Of a stretch of 64,000 nucleotides of DNA, positions 16,651-25,193 are shown piece by piece. Under the pieces are notes generated by a model. It was not told the DNA's origin. It worked only from the letters and a program-made list of their open reading frames with translations, and ran no database searches. The translations under genes were made by a program, and so were the position numbers. Origin of the DNA: an uncultured Methanoregula sp. (lineage in GTDB: Archaea; Halobacteriota; Methanomicrobia; Methanomicrobiales; Methanospirillaceae). The DNA lies in the NCBI RefSeq assembly GCF_963677065.1, contig NZ_OY781872.1:1297419-1361418 (forward strand), in the 5' to 3' direction. Position 1 is the first letter of the stretch. Every line of letters begins with the position of its first letter.

Positions 16651-17904
16651 TTATTTCCGGGGAACCGGGTTGAATACATTCTGGTAGATCAGGTCGCTTC
16701 CCGTGTTGTTGAGCCGCGCACGCTCCTCTTTCTCCTCGGCATACGCCATGAGCGGGAGTTCCATGTTGACGCCCGGCACGTGGCCGAACATCTTCTCAAG
16801 CTCAACCTGCTGGGAGTGCATAATGAGGGCGTTTGGGATCTCCGCGGCACAGACTTCCTCGCACTGCCCGCAGTTCACGCAGGAGTCGGCAATGTGGGAG
16901 TACCGGATCAGGTGGAACATGAAGTTGACCGGCAGTTCGCCCGGGGGAACCATGGCCGGGTTCTTGGTCGTGCAGTCAACGCAGTAGCAGATCGGGCAGA
17001 CATCGATGCACTGGTAGCACTTGATGCACCGGGAGGTCTCGCTCAAGATCTTCTTCAGGCGGTCCTTGCCCTCGCCGAGTGCCTCGAAGTCATGCTTGCG
17101 CCACTTGTCGCCGAGCTTGAGCATCGCGCCCTCGACCTTTCCGCGGATCTCAAGACCCTTGGGGTTTGCTGCCTCGGTTGCGAGGATGCCTTTCTTGACG
17201 GCACCGTCAATGAGTGCTGCACCCTTCTCGGAGCAGACCTCAATAAAGGTTGCTTTTCCGGCCTTGGGGCCGATGACTCCCCAGTTGCCGCAGGCAAGGT
17301 CTGCCTGCCGCGGGATCTTCATCTTGCAGCGGCGGCAGTTCGAGCGGCGGCCAAAACCTGCCTCTTCGAGCTCGTCGACGGAGATGCCCTTGTGGCCTCC
17401 CTCGTACTCGATGATGAACTGGCCCTTGTCGATCTCTTCCTTGTGGACCTTCTCGGGGTCGACATCGTACTTCTCCCGGATCATCTTGCGGGCAATGACC
17501 GGGCTGACCGATCCCCCGCAGTTGACGCCGATCATGACGATGTTGTCAAGGTTGATCTGCTTGCGCTTGGCCAGTTCATAGAACCCCATGGCATCGCAGC
17601 CCTTGACAGTAACACCGATCTTCTTGTCCTTTGCACCATCCAGGTACTTCTTGATGAGCTTGGGCATGAGGAGGGTTCCGCAGTGGAGCGAACCGGCGGT
17701 CTTTGCAATGTCCTTGGGGTCGGTGATGAGGACCGGGACGGCATCGTACAGGTCAACACCCTTGGTTACGGCAAGGACGGCGTCGACCATTTTCGTCTCG
17801 AGCGCAAACTTCCAAAGCGCGGTTACTGCGCCACCGAGTTCGGCCTTCTTCTGGATCTCTGCGTCATTTGTCCAGGCATAGAGCATATCGCCTTTCTTTG
17901 ACAT
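16651..17904 (-). CDS. fdhB: F420-dependent formate dehydrogenase, beta subunit
   Basis: A 417-aa protein of the F420-reducing hydrogenase/dehydrogenase beta-subunit family. It binds FAD, coenzyme F420 and [4Fe-4S] clusters and passes electrons from FdhA to F420. The F420/FAD domain includes the cysteine-rich RRSNCRRCKMK stretch in the middle. The C-terminal part has two ferredoxin-like cluster sites (CIKCYQCIDVC and CVNCGQCEEVC). It starts 3 bp after the fdhA stop, so the two subunits are co-translated. In Methanomicrobiales such enzymes can also feed electrons to heterodisulfide reductase. Confidence 0.94.
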   Translation of the reverse strand: MSKKGDMLYAWTNDAEIQKKAELGGAVTALWKFALETKMVDAVLAVTKGVDLYDAVPVLITDPKDIAKTAGSLHCGTLLMPKLIKKYLDGAKDKKIGVTVKGCDAMGFYELAKRKQINLDNIVMIGVNCGGSVSPVIARKMIREKYDVDPEKVHKEEIDKGQFIIEYEGGHKGISVDELEEAGFGRRSNCRRCKMKIPRQADLACGNWGVIGPKAGKATFIEVCSEKGAALIDGAVKKGILATEAANPKGLEIRGKVEGAMLKLGDKWRKHDFEALGEGKDRLKKILSETSRCIKCYQCIDVCPICYCVDCTTKNPAMVPPGELPVNFMFHLIRYSHIADSCVNCGQCEEVCAAEIPNALIMHSQQVELEKMFGHVPGVNMELPLMAYAEEKEERARLNNTGSDLIYQNVFNPVPRK

Positions 17905-17907
17905 GGT

Positions 17908-19974
17908 TCAGGCCCCCGTGATCTTCTCGACCTTGACCGCACAGTGCTTGAGCTCGGGCATCTTGGAGAGCGGGTCGAGCGCGGTGTTGGTGAGGTCGTT
18001 GGCACCGTGGACAAAGTGCATGGGCATGAACAGCACTTTCGGGCCCACGTCATCGGTCACGCGTGCAATGGCGATGGATTCGCCCCGGCGGCTTGTCACC
18101 TTGACCTTCTCGTACGGTTTGATGCCGAGTTCTTTTGCATCCTGCGTGTTCATCTGCATGTAGTTCTCCGGCACATCGTTATGCAGGGTCGGGCTCCGGC
18201 CGGTCTGGGTCCGTGTGTGGTAGTGGAAGATGATACGCCCTGTCATCAGGGTGTACGGGTACTCGGCATCGGCGACTTCCGCGGGCGGGCGGTACTCGAG
18301 GCCGAACATGGTGCCCTTGCCATCCGCTGCAGAGAATTTGCCGATGTGGAGGATGGGCGTTCCCGGGTGCTCGATGGTCGGGCACGGCCAGTGGACCGAC
18401 TCGGGCTTCTCCATCTTCTCGTAGGTTACGCCGAACTGGCCCGGGGTGACCGAGCGCATGTCGTCCCAGACGTCCTGGGCGGTCTTCCAGTCAAAGCCCT
18501 TGAGGCCCATCTTCTTCGCCATCATGCCGATGATCTCCCAGTCGTACTTCGACTCGCCGGGACCGTCAACGGCCTTCCGGACACGGTTGACACGGCGCTC
18601 GCCGCTCGTGAACGTCCCATCCTTCTCGGCAAAGCAGGTGCCGGGCAGGACAACATCCGCGTACTCGCAGCTCTCGTTCCAGTAGATATCCTGGATAACG
18701 AGGAAGTCAAGCTTCTCGAGGGATCTCCGGACATGGTTCGAGTCCGGGTAGGAGACGACCGGGTTCAGGCCAAGGATGTACATCGCCTTGATCGGGTCGC
18801 CGCACTGGGTGATCTGTTCGGTTAAGGTCACGCCGTACCAGTCGGGCAGTGATCCTTCCTTCATGAACCAGGCCTTCTCCATCTTGGCCCGGTTCTCGGG
18901 AACGGCAACGGCCTGGTAGCCGGAGAAGACGTTCGGGTATGCACCCATGTCGCAGGCACCCTGCACGTTGTTCTGGCCGCGGAGCGGGTTGACACCCACA
19001 CCGGGGCGTCCGACATTGCCGGTCAGGAGCGCGAGGTTGCCCATGGACCGGACATTGTCGGTACCGGTGGTGAGCTCGGTGATGCCGAGGCAGTAGATGA
19101 TGACCGCGTTCTTTGCCTTCGCATACTGGCGGGCGAACTCCAGGACGGTCTCCTGCGGGACACCGTGGATACTGGTGGCGTCAGCATACTTCTCGACCGT
19201 CTTCTTGAGGTCGTCGAAGCCTTTTGTCCGCTCCTTGATGTACTCCTTGTCCTCGAGGCCTTCCTTGATGATGTAGTACATCATGTTGTTGGCAAGCGCA
19301 ATGTGGGTCGAGGGGTTGAACCGGATGTACTTGTCGGCAAGCCGTGCTGTCGGGCTGTAACGTGGGTCTACGACAACAATTGGGATTCCTTTCTTCTTGG
19401 CCTGCATGACGCGGCGGCCGGCCAGCGGGTGGGCCTCGACTGCATTGGAGCCCCACATCACGATGAGGTCGGAGTTCAGGACATCCTCGAACGGGTTGGT
19501 GGCTGCACCGGACCCGAACGAGAGCGAGAGGCCTGCAACGGACGGCCCGTGGCAGATACGGGCGCAGTTGTCAACGTTGTTGGTCTGGAACGCGACCCGT
19601 GCCCACTTCTGCAGGGCATAGCAGTCCTCGTTGACGGTCCGGCACGAGGTATGGAAACCAAGGGCGCGGGGGCCGAGCTTGTCGGAGACTTCCTTGAACT
19701 TCTTTGTGACCAGTTCAATGGCTTCGTCCCAGGAGGCTTCCTCGAACTTGTCGCCCTTCTTGATCAGGGGCTTGGTCAGACGGCCCGGCTTCTGGACAGT
19801 CTCCCAGCAGGTTGCACCCTTCGGGCAGAGCTTGCCCTCGTTGATCGGGGACCGCTTGTACGGTTCAACGCCAATGAGCGTGTTACCCCTGGATACGAGG
19901 TTCAGGCCGCAGCCCACACCGCAGTACGGACAGGTCGTTGCTGTATACTTTAGAGCATTTTTCATATCTTCCAT
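17908..19974 (-). CDS. fdhA: F420-dependent formate dehydrogenase, alpha subunit (Mo/W)
   Basis: The 688-aa catalytic subunit oxidises formate to CO2 at a bis-pterin Mo or W centre. The [4Fe-4S] ligands are C15, C18, C22 and C50. The active-site motif is DNCARICHGPS with C141-H142 in the position that is selenocysteine in E. coli FdhF; no in-frame UGA is present, so this is the cysteine form. The rest is a normal DMSO-reductase fold ending in the pterin-binding barrel. A GGTGAT site lies upstream of ATG 19974. It heads the fdhAB operon and is the electron source that goes with the Fwd complex in this formate-using methanogen. Confidence 0.95.
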   Translation of the reverse strand: MEDMKNALKYTATTCPYCGVGCGLNLVSRGNTLIGVEPYKRSPINEGKLCPKGATCWETVQKPGRLTKPLIKKGDKFEEASWDEAIELVTKKFKEVSDKLGPRALGFHTSCRTVNEDCYALQKWARVAFQTNNVDNCARICHGPSVAGLSLSFGSGAATNPFEDVLNSDLIVMWGSNAVEAHPLAGRRVMQAKKKGIPIVVVDPRYSPTARLADKYIRFNPSTHIALANNMMYYIIKEGLEDKEYIKERTKGFDDLKKTVEKYADATSIHGVPQETVLEFARQYAKAKNAVIIYCLGITELTTGTDNVRSMGNLALLTGNVGRPGVGVNPLRGQNNVQGACDMGAYPNVFSGYQAVAVPENRAKMEKAWFMKEGSLPDWYGVTLTEQITQCGDPIKAMYILGLNPVVSYPDSNHVRRSLEKLDFLVIQDIYWNESCEYADVVLPGTCFAEKDGTFTSGERRVNRVRKAVDGPGESKYDWEIIGMMAKKMGLKGFDWKTAQDVWDDMRSVTPGQFGVTYEKMEKPESVHWPCPTIEHPGTPILHIGKFSAADGKGTMFGLEYRPPAEVADAEYPYTLMTGRIIFHYHTRTQTGRSPTLHNDVPENYMQMNTQDAKELGIKPYEKVKVTSRRGESIAIARVTDDVGPKVLFMPMHFVHGANDLTNTALDPLSKMPELKHCAVKVEKITGA

Positions 19975-20254
19975 TGTCTATCACCAAAACATCACGGGGG
20001 AACCTGCCAAAAATGGATAGTTCCCCGTACACACACCTCTGGTGTTTGATATCTGCAAAACTGGTTAACCAATTCTGCTTGATTGTTGATCTCTGTAAAC
20101 ACCGTATTTATACATTATGAAAAATATCCAATAATTGGAGATTAGTTGGGGGTTATCCGGATTCAATATCAGCTCTGGCAGCAAACAGTGAGAAGAAGAT
20201 CGATCCAAAGACGCATCCGCGCAAAATTCTTCCCTGTCCCCGGGGGTCATCGTC
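19975..20254 (-). promoter_or_regulatory. fdhAB promoter region with TATA box and TGGTTAACCA palindrome
   Basis: In the divergent spacer the minus strand has a TATA-like GTATAAATAC at about 20103-20114, implying an fdh leader of roughly 110 nt. A perfect 10-bp palindrome TGGTTAACCA sits at 20062-20071, downstream of that box, where a repressor could bind. Both are read from sequence only. Confidence 0.45.
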
Positions 20255-20827
20255 ATGAAGATCCGTTCCCTGCCTCCCATGCTCACCGAGATTGTTCATA
20301 CTGCGCTCCTGGCCTGCGACAAAACGAAATACTCTGTCTACGGCGCCTGCCCTGCCTGTGGCGGTACCCTGTCCGGCTATGATTCGAGAAAGAGACGGTT
20401 CGCTGTCCTGCGCGAAGAAGGAGAAGAGATCCCGGTTGAAGTGATCCTCCAGAGATCCTACTGCAGCTCCTGCGGGAAGATCGTTGTTCCGGAGGGGCCG
20501 TTTTATCCGAAGACCCGGATAGGATCGCCGGTTGTGGATCTCACCCGGGCCTTTGCAGGGATGATGCCTCCCGGCCGGGTGGCAGCGCGGCTCGGGCAGA
20601 TGGGAATCATGGTGGACCGGGGGAGCGTGCGGGAGTATATCAGCGGGGATTTTCCTGCGGTTCCTTCCATTGCCGGGTTCGGGATGGCTATCCCTGTCAC
20701 CATCATCTCTCTTTCAGGCCTTGCCGGCTCGGTGCAGGAGAACCGTGCAGTGACAGGGGAAGATATTCTGGCTGCCTGCAATTTTCCTGCACGGTACGGC
20801 ATGGGGCAGCGGGATACTCCGGGCTGA
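20255..20827 (+). CDS. Hypothetical zinc-ribbon protein, 190 aa
   Basis: I do not recognise this protein by name. It has a zinc ribbon at residues 32-73 (C32-x2-C35 and C70-x2-C73), followed by a region containing MMPPGRVAARLGQMG and VDRGSVREYI. This reads like a helix-turn-helix with a zinc ribbon as seen in some transposase-like or regulatory proteins. The C-terminal 60 residues are hydrophobic but not clearly membrane-spanning. It is divergent from fdhA and lies 79 bp upstream of an FmdE-like gene. A transcription regulator or a domesticated transposase fragment are both possible; no terminal repeats are visible. Confidence 0.55.
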   Translation: MKIRSLPPMLTEIVHTALLACDKTKYSVYGACPACGGTLSGYDSRKRRFAVLREEGEEIPVEVILQRSYCSSCGKIVVPEGPFYPKTRIGSPVVDLTRAFAGMMPPGRVAARLGQMGIMVDRGSVREYISGDFPAVPSIAGFGMAIPVTIISLSGLAGSVQENRAVTGEDILAACNFPARYGMGQRDTPG

Positions 20828-20906
20828 ACGCGAGAACCGGTCCGGTTTAGCAGCTGCTATTTTACTTTCACAAAATGTTTATCGGATGGTATATCAACCG
20901 GTGATC

Positions 20907-21545
20907 ATGCAAACAGGCCCCCATGAAGAGACTACGGAAGCACTGACAGCCAGTATGGAACGGGGCGGTGTACGGCCGCAGCTCCAGGAAGAGATCCTCA
21001 GGCTCGCGGAATTCCATACCTATCCGGCCCCGGGCGTACTTATCGGTGCGTTCATGGTGGATTATGCCCTGGAACTGCTCGGTGCCACACCCGGCCAGAA
21101 ACTCTACGGGGTCTGCGAAACACCCAAATGCCTCCCCGATGCCCTGCAGGTGCTGGCCCATATCACCACCGGGAACAACCGGCTGAAGATTGTGCCCATC
21201 GGGAAATTTGCCATAACCATAAATGCCCCCACTGAAAATCCGACTGCCGATGCCGTCAGGGTATATGTCGATTTAGAGAAACTGAAAAAATATCCCACGA
21301 TCGATATCTGGTATGCCAACAGCCCGGCCTATGACAAAAAGACCATGAAAGGGAAACTTTTTGACGAGATCTTCAGTGCCGGACGGCAGATCCTTTCCTA
21401 TGAACGGGTGGTGGTGCCGGTGAACAAGAAGAAGAAATGGACTTCGGTCACCTGCACGATCTGCGGGGAGAGCATACCGGATTATCTTATGGAAGGGGAC
21501 CGGTGTGCTGCCTGCGGGTCGATGAACTATTACCGGAATAAATAA
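20907..21545 (+). CDS. Variant FmdE-family protein with C-terminal zinc finger (copy 1)
   Basis: A 212-aa FmdE-domain protein with a C-terminal treble-clef finger (CTIC and CAAC, about residues 183-203). Canonical FmdE proteins have FHGHxCPG at the start of the domain; here it is FHTYPAPG, so the His pair and Cys are replaced. The CxxDALQ element is kept (CLPDALQ), but the following TGC becomes AHI. The metal or ligand pocket is therefore altered. The start at 20907 has a GGTGATC site; a longer frame from 20886 is less likely. It is clearly paralogous to the gene at 24516-25193. FmdE was first seen with molybdenum formylmethanofuran dehydrogenase, but its role is not established. Confidence 0.8.
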   Translation: MQTGPHEETTEALTASMERGGVRPQLQEEILRLAEFHTYPAPGVLIGAFMVDYALELLGATPGQKLYGVCETPKCLPDALQVLAHITTGNNRLKIVPIGKFAITINAPTENPTADAVRVYVDLEKLKKYPTIDIWYANSPAYDKKTMKGKLFDEIFSAGRQILSYERVVVPVNKKKKWTSVTCTICGESIPDYLMEGDRCAACGSMNYYRNK

Positions 21546-21586
21546 AGCTTAGCACGCGAAAAAAATGCAGGATTATTACCCTGCAA

Positions 21587-21994
21587 TCATTTGTTTTCCA
21601 AGTTAACCTTCCGGACCGGTTTTTTAACCCAGGTCAGTTCCTTGCCATCGAAAGCAAAGGATTTCATGGTGTATAGTTTGAGATCTTTTGGCAACGTGGA
21701 AGTATCCGCATTGCCCGGAACGATGACGGCGTAATCATAGCGGGGAATGGTGCCATCGAGTACGGGCTCGGGACGGATAAGCTCGTCTATCATATCGAGC
21801 GTGACTTCTTTTTTGAACGTGACCAGGATCCGGACAATCTCCCGGTACCCGCTGTTCATGCGCTGCGCGATGACGATGGTGTCGTAGCCGGCCCCCTTCT
21901 TACGGGGATTTATCTTCCAGCCATCGGAGCTGGAATAGAGTCGGTTGATCTCCTGCAATACGAAATCGTGCATGATGTCAGTGCAGATACCCAT
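21587..21994 (-). CDS. Hypothetical protein, paralogue of the 23882-24295 gene
   Basis: A 135-aa soluble protein of unknown function. It is paralogous to the gene at 23882-24295: both begin ATGGG directly after a CATATGGG context, share the ending pattern TS(T/S)(L/I)P...MK/N-SFAFD-ELTW, and are similar in length. Each copy lies near a variant FmdE gene. No metal site, signal peptide or membrane segment is visible. There is no clear ribosome-binding site; AT-rich TATA-like sequence lies upstream, so a leaderless transcript is likely. Confidence 0.65.
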   Translation of the reverse strand: MGICTDIMHDFVLQEINRLYSSSDGWKINPRKKGAGYDTIVIAQRMNSGYREIVRILVTFKKEVTLDMIDELIRPEPVLDGTIPRYDYAVIVPGNADTSTLPKDLKLYTMKSFAFDGKELTWVKKPVRKVNLENK

Positions 21995-22471
21995 ATGCTC
22001 ACAGTTAACATAATTTGTTAATGAATAAAAAATCTTTGTTAAATATATGTGGTTGACAAACTGGCCGGGGGTTGATTCTTCCCGTGAAGAATTTTAACAG
22101 ATACCGACAATGCGACGGGGATACCGGTCCTGTATTTTTCAGGCATGCCGGACCTGTCATCCCCTTACCAAAATATCCTCTTAAATCGCGCCGTTTGCCA
22201 ATCGGAGCCCTGTTTGTAAGACCCGTTTTTGGAGGGTCGCGTTTTTTCGCGAATTACAGCACACCGATTTTGAAATGCGGCTGAATCAGGCTTATTTCGC
22301 CCGTATAACACCCATTCCAGTCGCCAAAAAATGTCTTTTTATTGCCTATTGGATGCAGGATCGGGTTTTTTCCCGGAGGGGAGATCGGCCGGAGGACCGG
22401 CAGGGCGATCCGGATCCCGCAGGGGACCTTTTACCGGCCCGGAACACCGGGAGGACCTAAAAGCTGCTCCG
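21995..22471. other. 477-bp region without a convincing gene
   Basis: The right edge of the divergent promoter (around 21995-22060) contains a TTAACA-N5-TGTTAA inverted repeat at 22005-22021 and TTTAAC/TTTGTTAA repeats. The rest has only short open frames with no ribosome-binding site and some GC-rich stem-forming sequence near 22375-22450. It might hold the 3' end of the methyltransferase mRNA and decayed sequence; I see nothing definite. Confidence 0.3.
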
Positions 22472-23122
22472 TTACTCCCGGGTGAATACGACCCAGTACC
22501 CGGAATCATCCAGGATGAGGTGATAATCGAGCACCCCTGCTGCGGCAAGGGAGGATCTGACCTGATGGGGATTGCATCTCGTGTACACATCGTCACATGC
22601 CGTGTCCCATGACGGGTCGAGCGATCTCATGCGGGATGCGATGGTATCGCGGAGCTCTCCGGTGCCAAAACCACCCCCGAGGTAAGCCATTCCCCCGGGC
22701 CGGAGCACCCGCCTGCATTCGGCAAATCCCAATGAGAGGTTCTTCCAGAAGAAGAACGATCCGCCGCTGACAACAAGATCCATGCATGCATCCTCAAACG
22801 GGATCATTTCCGGGTGACCAAAGACCGGTCTGATCCGTGCGTCAAGCCGGTATTTCTGAATGTTCTCCTTTGCAATCCGGCACATGTTCCGGGAATTTTC
22901 CATGGCAAAGACCCTGAGATCGGAGAGGGTTGCAAGAGACAGGGAAAGATTTCCCGGGCCGCAGCCGATATCCAGACACTGGCCGCAATCGATATCCGCC
23001 CGTTTGAGGATCTGGTGAGCGATGACCGGATACACCGGGAAAAAAACGGTCTGGACCAGATCATTGTAGTGCATGGAGTTTTCCGGCCGCCACTCCCCCG
23101 AACTCCAGCAGATCAGGCTCAT
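22472..23122 (-). CDS. Class I SAM-dependent methyltransferase (family B, copy 1)
   Basis: A 216-aa Rossmann-fold methyltransferase. Motif I is CLDIGCGPGNLSL near residue 52, the acidic post-I region is VFAMEN, and the motif IV/V area has DLVVSGGSF and RRVLRPGGMAYLGGG. The family-specific segment YPVIAHQIL precedes motif I. It is paralogous to the genes at 32646-33362 and 52151-52804, which share YPVIADQ(V/I)LERTGI, SRGS(Y/F)HSW and IGGGYGSA. The ATG overlaps the stop of the DUF457 gene (ATGA), so they are translationally coupled. A longer frame to 23677 is antisense-type shadow of that gene. The methyl acceptor is unknown; a small molecule is more likely than a protein. Confidence 0.82.
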   Translation of the reverse strand: MSLICWSSGEWRPENSMHYNDLVQTVFFPVYPVIAHQILKRADIDCGQCLDIGCGPGNLSLSLATLSDLRVFAMENSRNMCRIAKENIQKYRLDARIRPVFGHPEMIPFEDACMDLVVSGGSFFFWKNLSLGFAECRRVLRPGGMAYLGGGFGTGELRDTIASRMRSLDPSWDTACDDVYTRCNPHQVRSSLAAAGVLDYHLILDDSGYWVVFTRE

Positions 23123-23853
23123 GCTGCTATCGCCTCTGCGTGTGTGGGATCTGCCCTGCCATCCATCTCGATCCTGATCTCGGACTGGCAGACCATGGCG
23201 CCGATGCAGGCACTGATGGCCAGGAGAGCAAAGGGAATATAGCAGTATGCCGGCCAGACAACGATGGTCTGGAGGGAGAGGAATGCAAAAAGAACCAGCC
23301 CGTGCTGGATATGGAAACGGCGTATCCGGTTGTCGCTTGTATCGCAGGGACGAATCGAGCCATGGATGTCGGTTTTTGCAAACGGATAGAGAACCTGGAT
23401 TCCTTTTCTTGTACAGATATCTTCGGCAAGATGGAATGCCATTCCCATCAGGAGCCCGCACATGAATCCTGTTGCAGCAGAAACCGGAATAATTCCTCCG
23501 GAAAGGATACATACGATACCGGAAATTCCTGCAAGGATTCCCCAGAATAAGAGGATCCCGTGGAGTGAATGGGTCAGTCGTTTGTCGTCCGGAGGGATCC
23601 GGATTTTCCAGACTGCCAGGTACATCCTGCAGAGAACCGGGGCGCATACCCGTTTCCCGAACTGGATGATATACCATGCAATCGTAAGGGGACAGGTCTT
23701 TTTCGGTTGTTTCATATGGATATCCGGCAGGATGGCCCCGAGACCGACACCTGCCAGTATCACCAGTTCCCGGGCCGGATCAAACCCAACCACAGCACTG
23801 GTGACGATGAGTCCGCAGATCAGGGCAAGCCCGAGATGGTGGCGGGTGATCAT
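23119..23853 (-). CDS. DUF457/YdjM-like membrane protein (copy 1)
   Basis: A 244-aa integral membrane protein of the DUF457 (YdjM, LexA-binding inner-membrane hydrolase-like) family. It has the family features: an early MITRHHLGLAL start, LGAILPDIHM (G-x-x-x-PD) near residue 43, DDKRLTHSLHG near residue 92, and AFHLAEDICTRKG near residue 157, the last two supplying the putative metal-binding His and Asp. The start at 23853 matches the paralogue at 44957; the upstream extension overlaps the neighbouring gene. These are often called metal-dependent hydrolases, but the activity is unproven. It is coupled to a methyltransferase by an ATGA overlap. Confidence 0.82.
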   Translation of the reverse strand: MITRHHLGLALICGLIVTSAVVGFDPARELVILAGVGLGAILPDIHMKQPKKTCPLTIAWYIIQFGKRVCAPVLCRMYLAVWKIRIPPDDKRLTHSLHGILLFWGILAGISGIVCILSGGIIPVSAATGFMCGLLMGMAFHLAEDICTRKGIQVLYPFAKTDIHGSIRPCDTSDNRIRRFHIQHGLVLFAFLSLQTIVVWPAYCYIPFALLAISACIGAMVCQSEIRIEMDGRADPTHAEAIAA

Positions 23854-23881
23854 GGATGCAGCTTTTCTTGTGCCGGTCAAT

Positions 23882-24295
23882 TCAGGCAGAAACTGCCTGC
23901 TCCTGGGAGAATCTCCGGGCATGTTTCTTCTTCGTGAGCCAGACCAGCTCCCCCCTGTCAAATGCAAATGCGTTCATCAGGATGATGCCAACATGGGGCG
24001 GGATCGATGAGGTATCGGTTGCCTGGGGGGTGAGCAGGTACTTTTTCACCCGGGATCCCCGGCTCGCGGGGAGTGCATCGAGTCCCAGGATGCAGTCTTC
24101 CTGCGGGACCTGATCGATCGAGACAGAGACAAAGGCTATCTCATCATAATAACCCCGGTTACGGGAGGCCCGGTATAATCCATTGGGTGACTTCACGCCA
24201 CCAACCGGTGCAACATTCCATCCCTCGTGTTCGGAAAAACGCTGGCGGATGTCCCGCTCTGCAAAGGTTGCCATTACGTCTTTTGATGAACCCAT
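23882..24295 (-). CDS. Hypothetical protein, paralogue of the 21587-21994 gene
   Basis: A 137-aa soluble protein in the same unknown family as the gene at 21587. Shared features are the short N-terminal helix, the GW(K/N)(I/V) turn near residue 26, and a C-terminal strand pair with AFAFDRGELVWLTKK. It is followed by the DUF457 and methyltransferase genes on the same strand (gap 28 bp), forming a three-gene unit. It is divergent from the second variant FmdE gene, and the spacer between them is AT-rich with TATA-like sequence (CTTATATGG at about 24325-24335). No function can be given. Confidence 0.65.
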   Translation of the reverse strand: MGSSKDVMATFAERDIRQRFSEHEGWNVAPVGGVKSPNGLYRASRNRGYYDEIAFVSVSIDQVPQEDCILGLDALPASRGSRVKKYLLTPQATDTSSIPPHVGIILMNAFAFDRGELVWLTKKKHARRFSQEQAVSA

Positions 24296-24515
24296 ATGTA
24301 TCGCACTGCTGTTGGATGTCCATCCATATAAGTTTTAAGAATTCAATTGATTTTTGTAAAAAGTTAAATGTAAAAAGTTGATAATACTGATCCAATTCAT
24401 GATCCCATGATGGAGCGGGTCATCCCTCTCCAGAAATATACGCCTCCAAAAAATCCGGTCCATGGAAGTTCTGCCCATGGCTGGTCATTTCAGATTATCA
24501 ACAGGAAGGAACCCT

Positions 24516-25193
24516 ATGGACAACCACAAACACAGCCCTGGAACTCACAAGGAATATTCTCCGGACGAACTGAATGCCCGCATGGACGCCTGCCAGGTCG
24601 ATCCCCGAATCAAAGAGTACCTGTCCCGGTGTATCGCGTTTCATACTTTTCCGGCTCCCGGTCTTCTCATCGGCGCCTTCATGGTCGATTATGCTCTCGA
24701 ACTGCTGGGAGTTGCTCCTGGTTCTGATGAAAAACTGTATGCGATTTGCGAAACACAGAAATGTGCCCCCGATGCCCTTCAGGTCATCGCACATTGCACG
24801 TACGGGAACAACCGGTTGCGGATCATCGATATCGGCAAGTTTGCGCTGACGATCAACCGTGCCTCGGATTCGAATACGGCCGAGGGGGTCAGGGTGTACG
24901 TGGATCCCCATAAACTCTCCCGGTTTTCCATCATCTACACATGGTTTACGAACAGCCCCGACTTTGACAAGAAGACGATGACTGGACCCCTGTTCGATGA
25001 GATATTTTCTGCCGGGCGGGCGATCCTTTCCTCTGAACGGGTCCGGGTGAAGGTTGAAGGGAAGAAAGCCTGGAAGTCTGTTACCTGCTCGAAGTGCGGC
25101 GAGATGGTGCCGGATTACTCCCTGGGATCAGACGGTCTGTGCGCTGCGTGCGGGGATACGGGATATTATGAACTGATTTCCCGCAAGAACTGA
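24516..25193 (+). CDS. Variant FmdE-family protein with C-terminal zinc finger (copy 2)
   Basis: A 225-aa paralogue of the 20907 gene. It has FHTFPAPG in place of FHGHxCPG, CAPDALQ in place of CGxDAIQ, and AHCTYGN where canonical proteins have TGC, so this copy keeps a cysteine that copy 1 has lost. A treble-clef finger with CSKC and CAAC closes the protein. The start at 24516 has an AGGAAGG site upstream; the frame upstream to 24462 is probably untranslated. It lies 293 bp before a Dpp-type ABC transporter on the same strand. Binding of a metal complex or pterin-like ligand is inference. Confidence 0.8.
   Translation: MDNHKHSPGTHKEYSPDELNARMDACQVDPRIKEYLSRCIAFHTFPAPGLLIGAFMVDYALELLGVAPGSDEKLYAICETQKCAPDALQVIAHCTYGNNRLRIIDIGKFALTINRASDSNTAEGVRVYVDPHKLSRFSIIYTWFTNSPDFDKKTMTGPLFDEIFSAGRAILSSERVRVKVEGKKAWKSVTCSKCGEMVPDYSLGSDGLCAACGDTGYYELISRKN

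Noticed and set aside
16780..17901. 373-aa plus-strand frame opposite fdhB
   Set aside because: Antisense to fdhB; composition is typical of a shadow frame and no motif is visible.
20255..20827. Insertion sequence from the zinc-ribbon/HTH-like gene
   Set aside because: No terminal inverted repeats, no DDE motif and no target duplication visible; kept as hypothetical.
23123..23677. N-terminal extension of the methyltransferase to 401 aa
   Set aside because: The extra 185 residues overlap the DUF457 gene in another frame; the ATGA overlap at 23122 gives a clean start.
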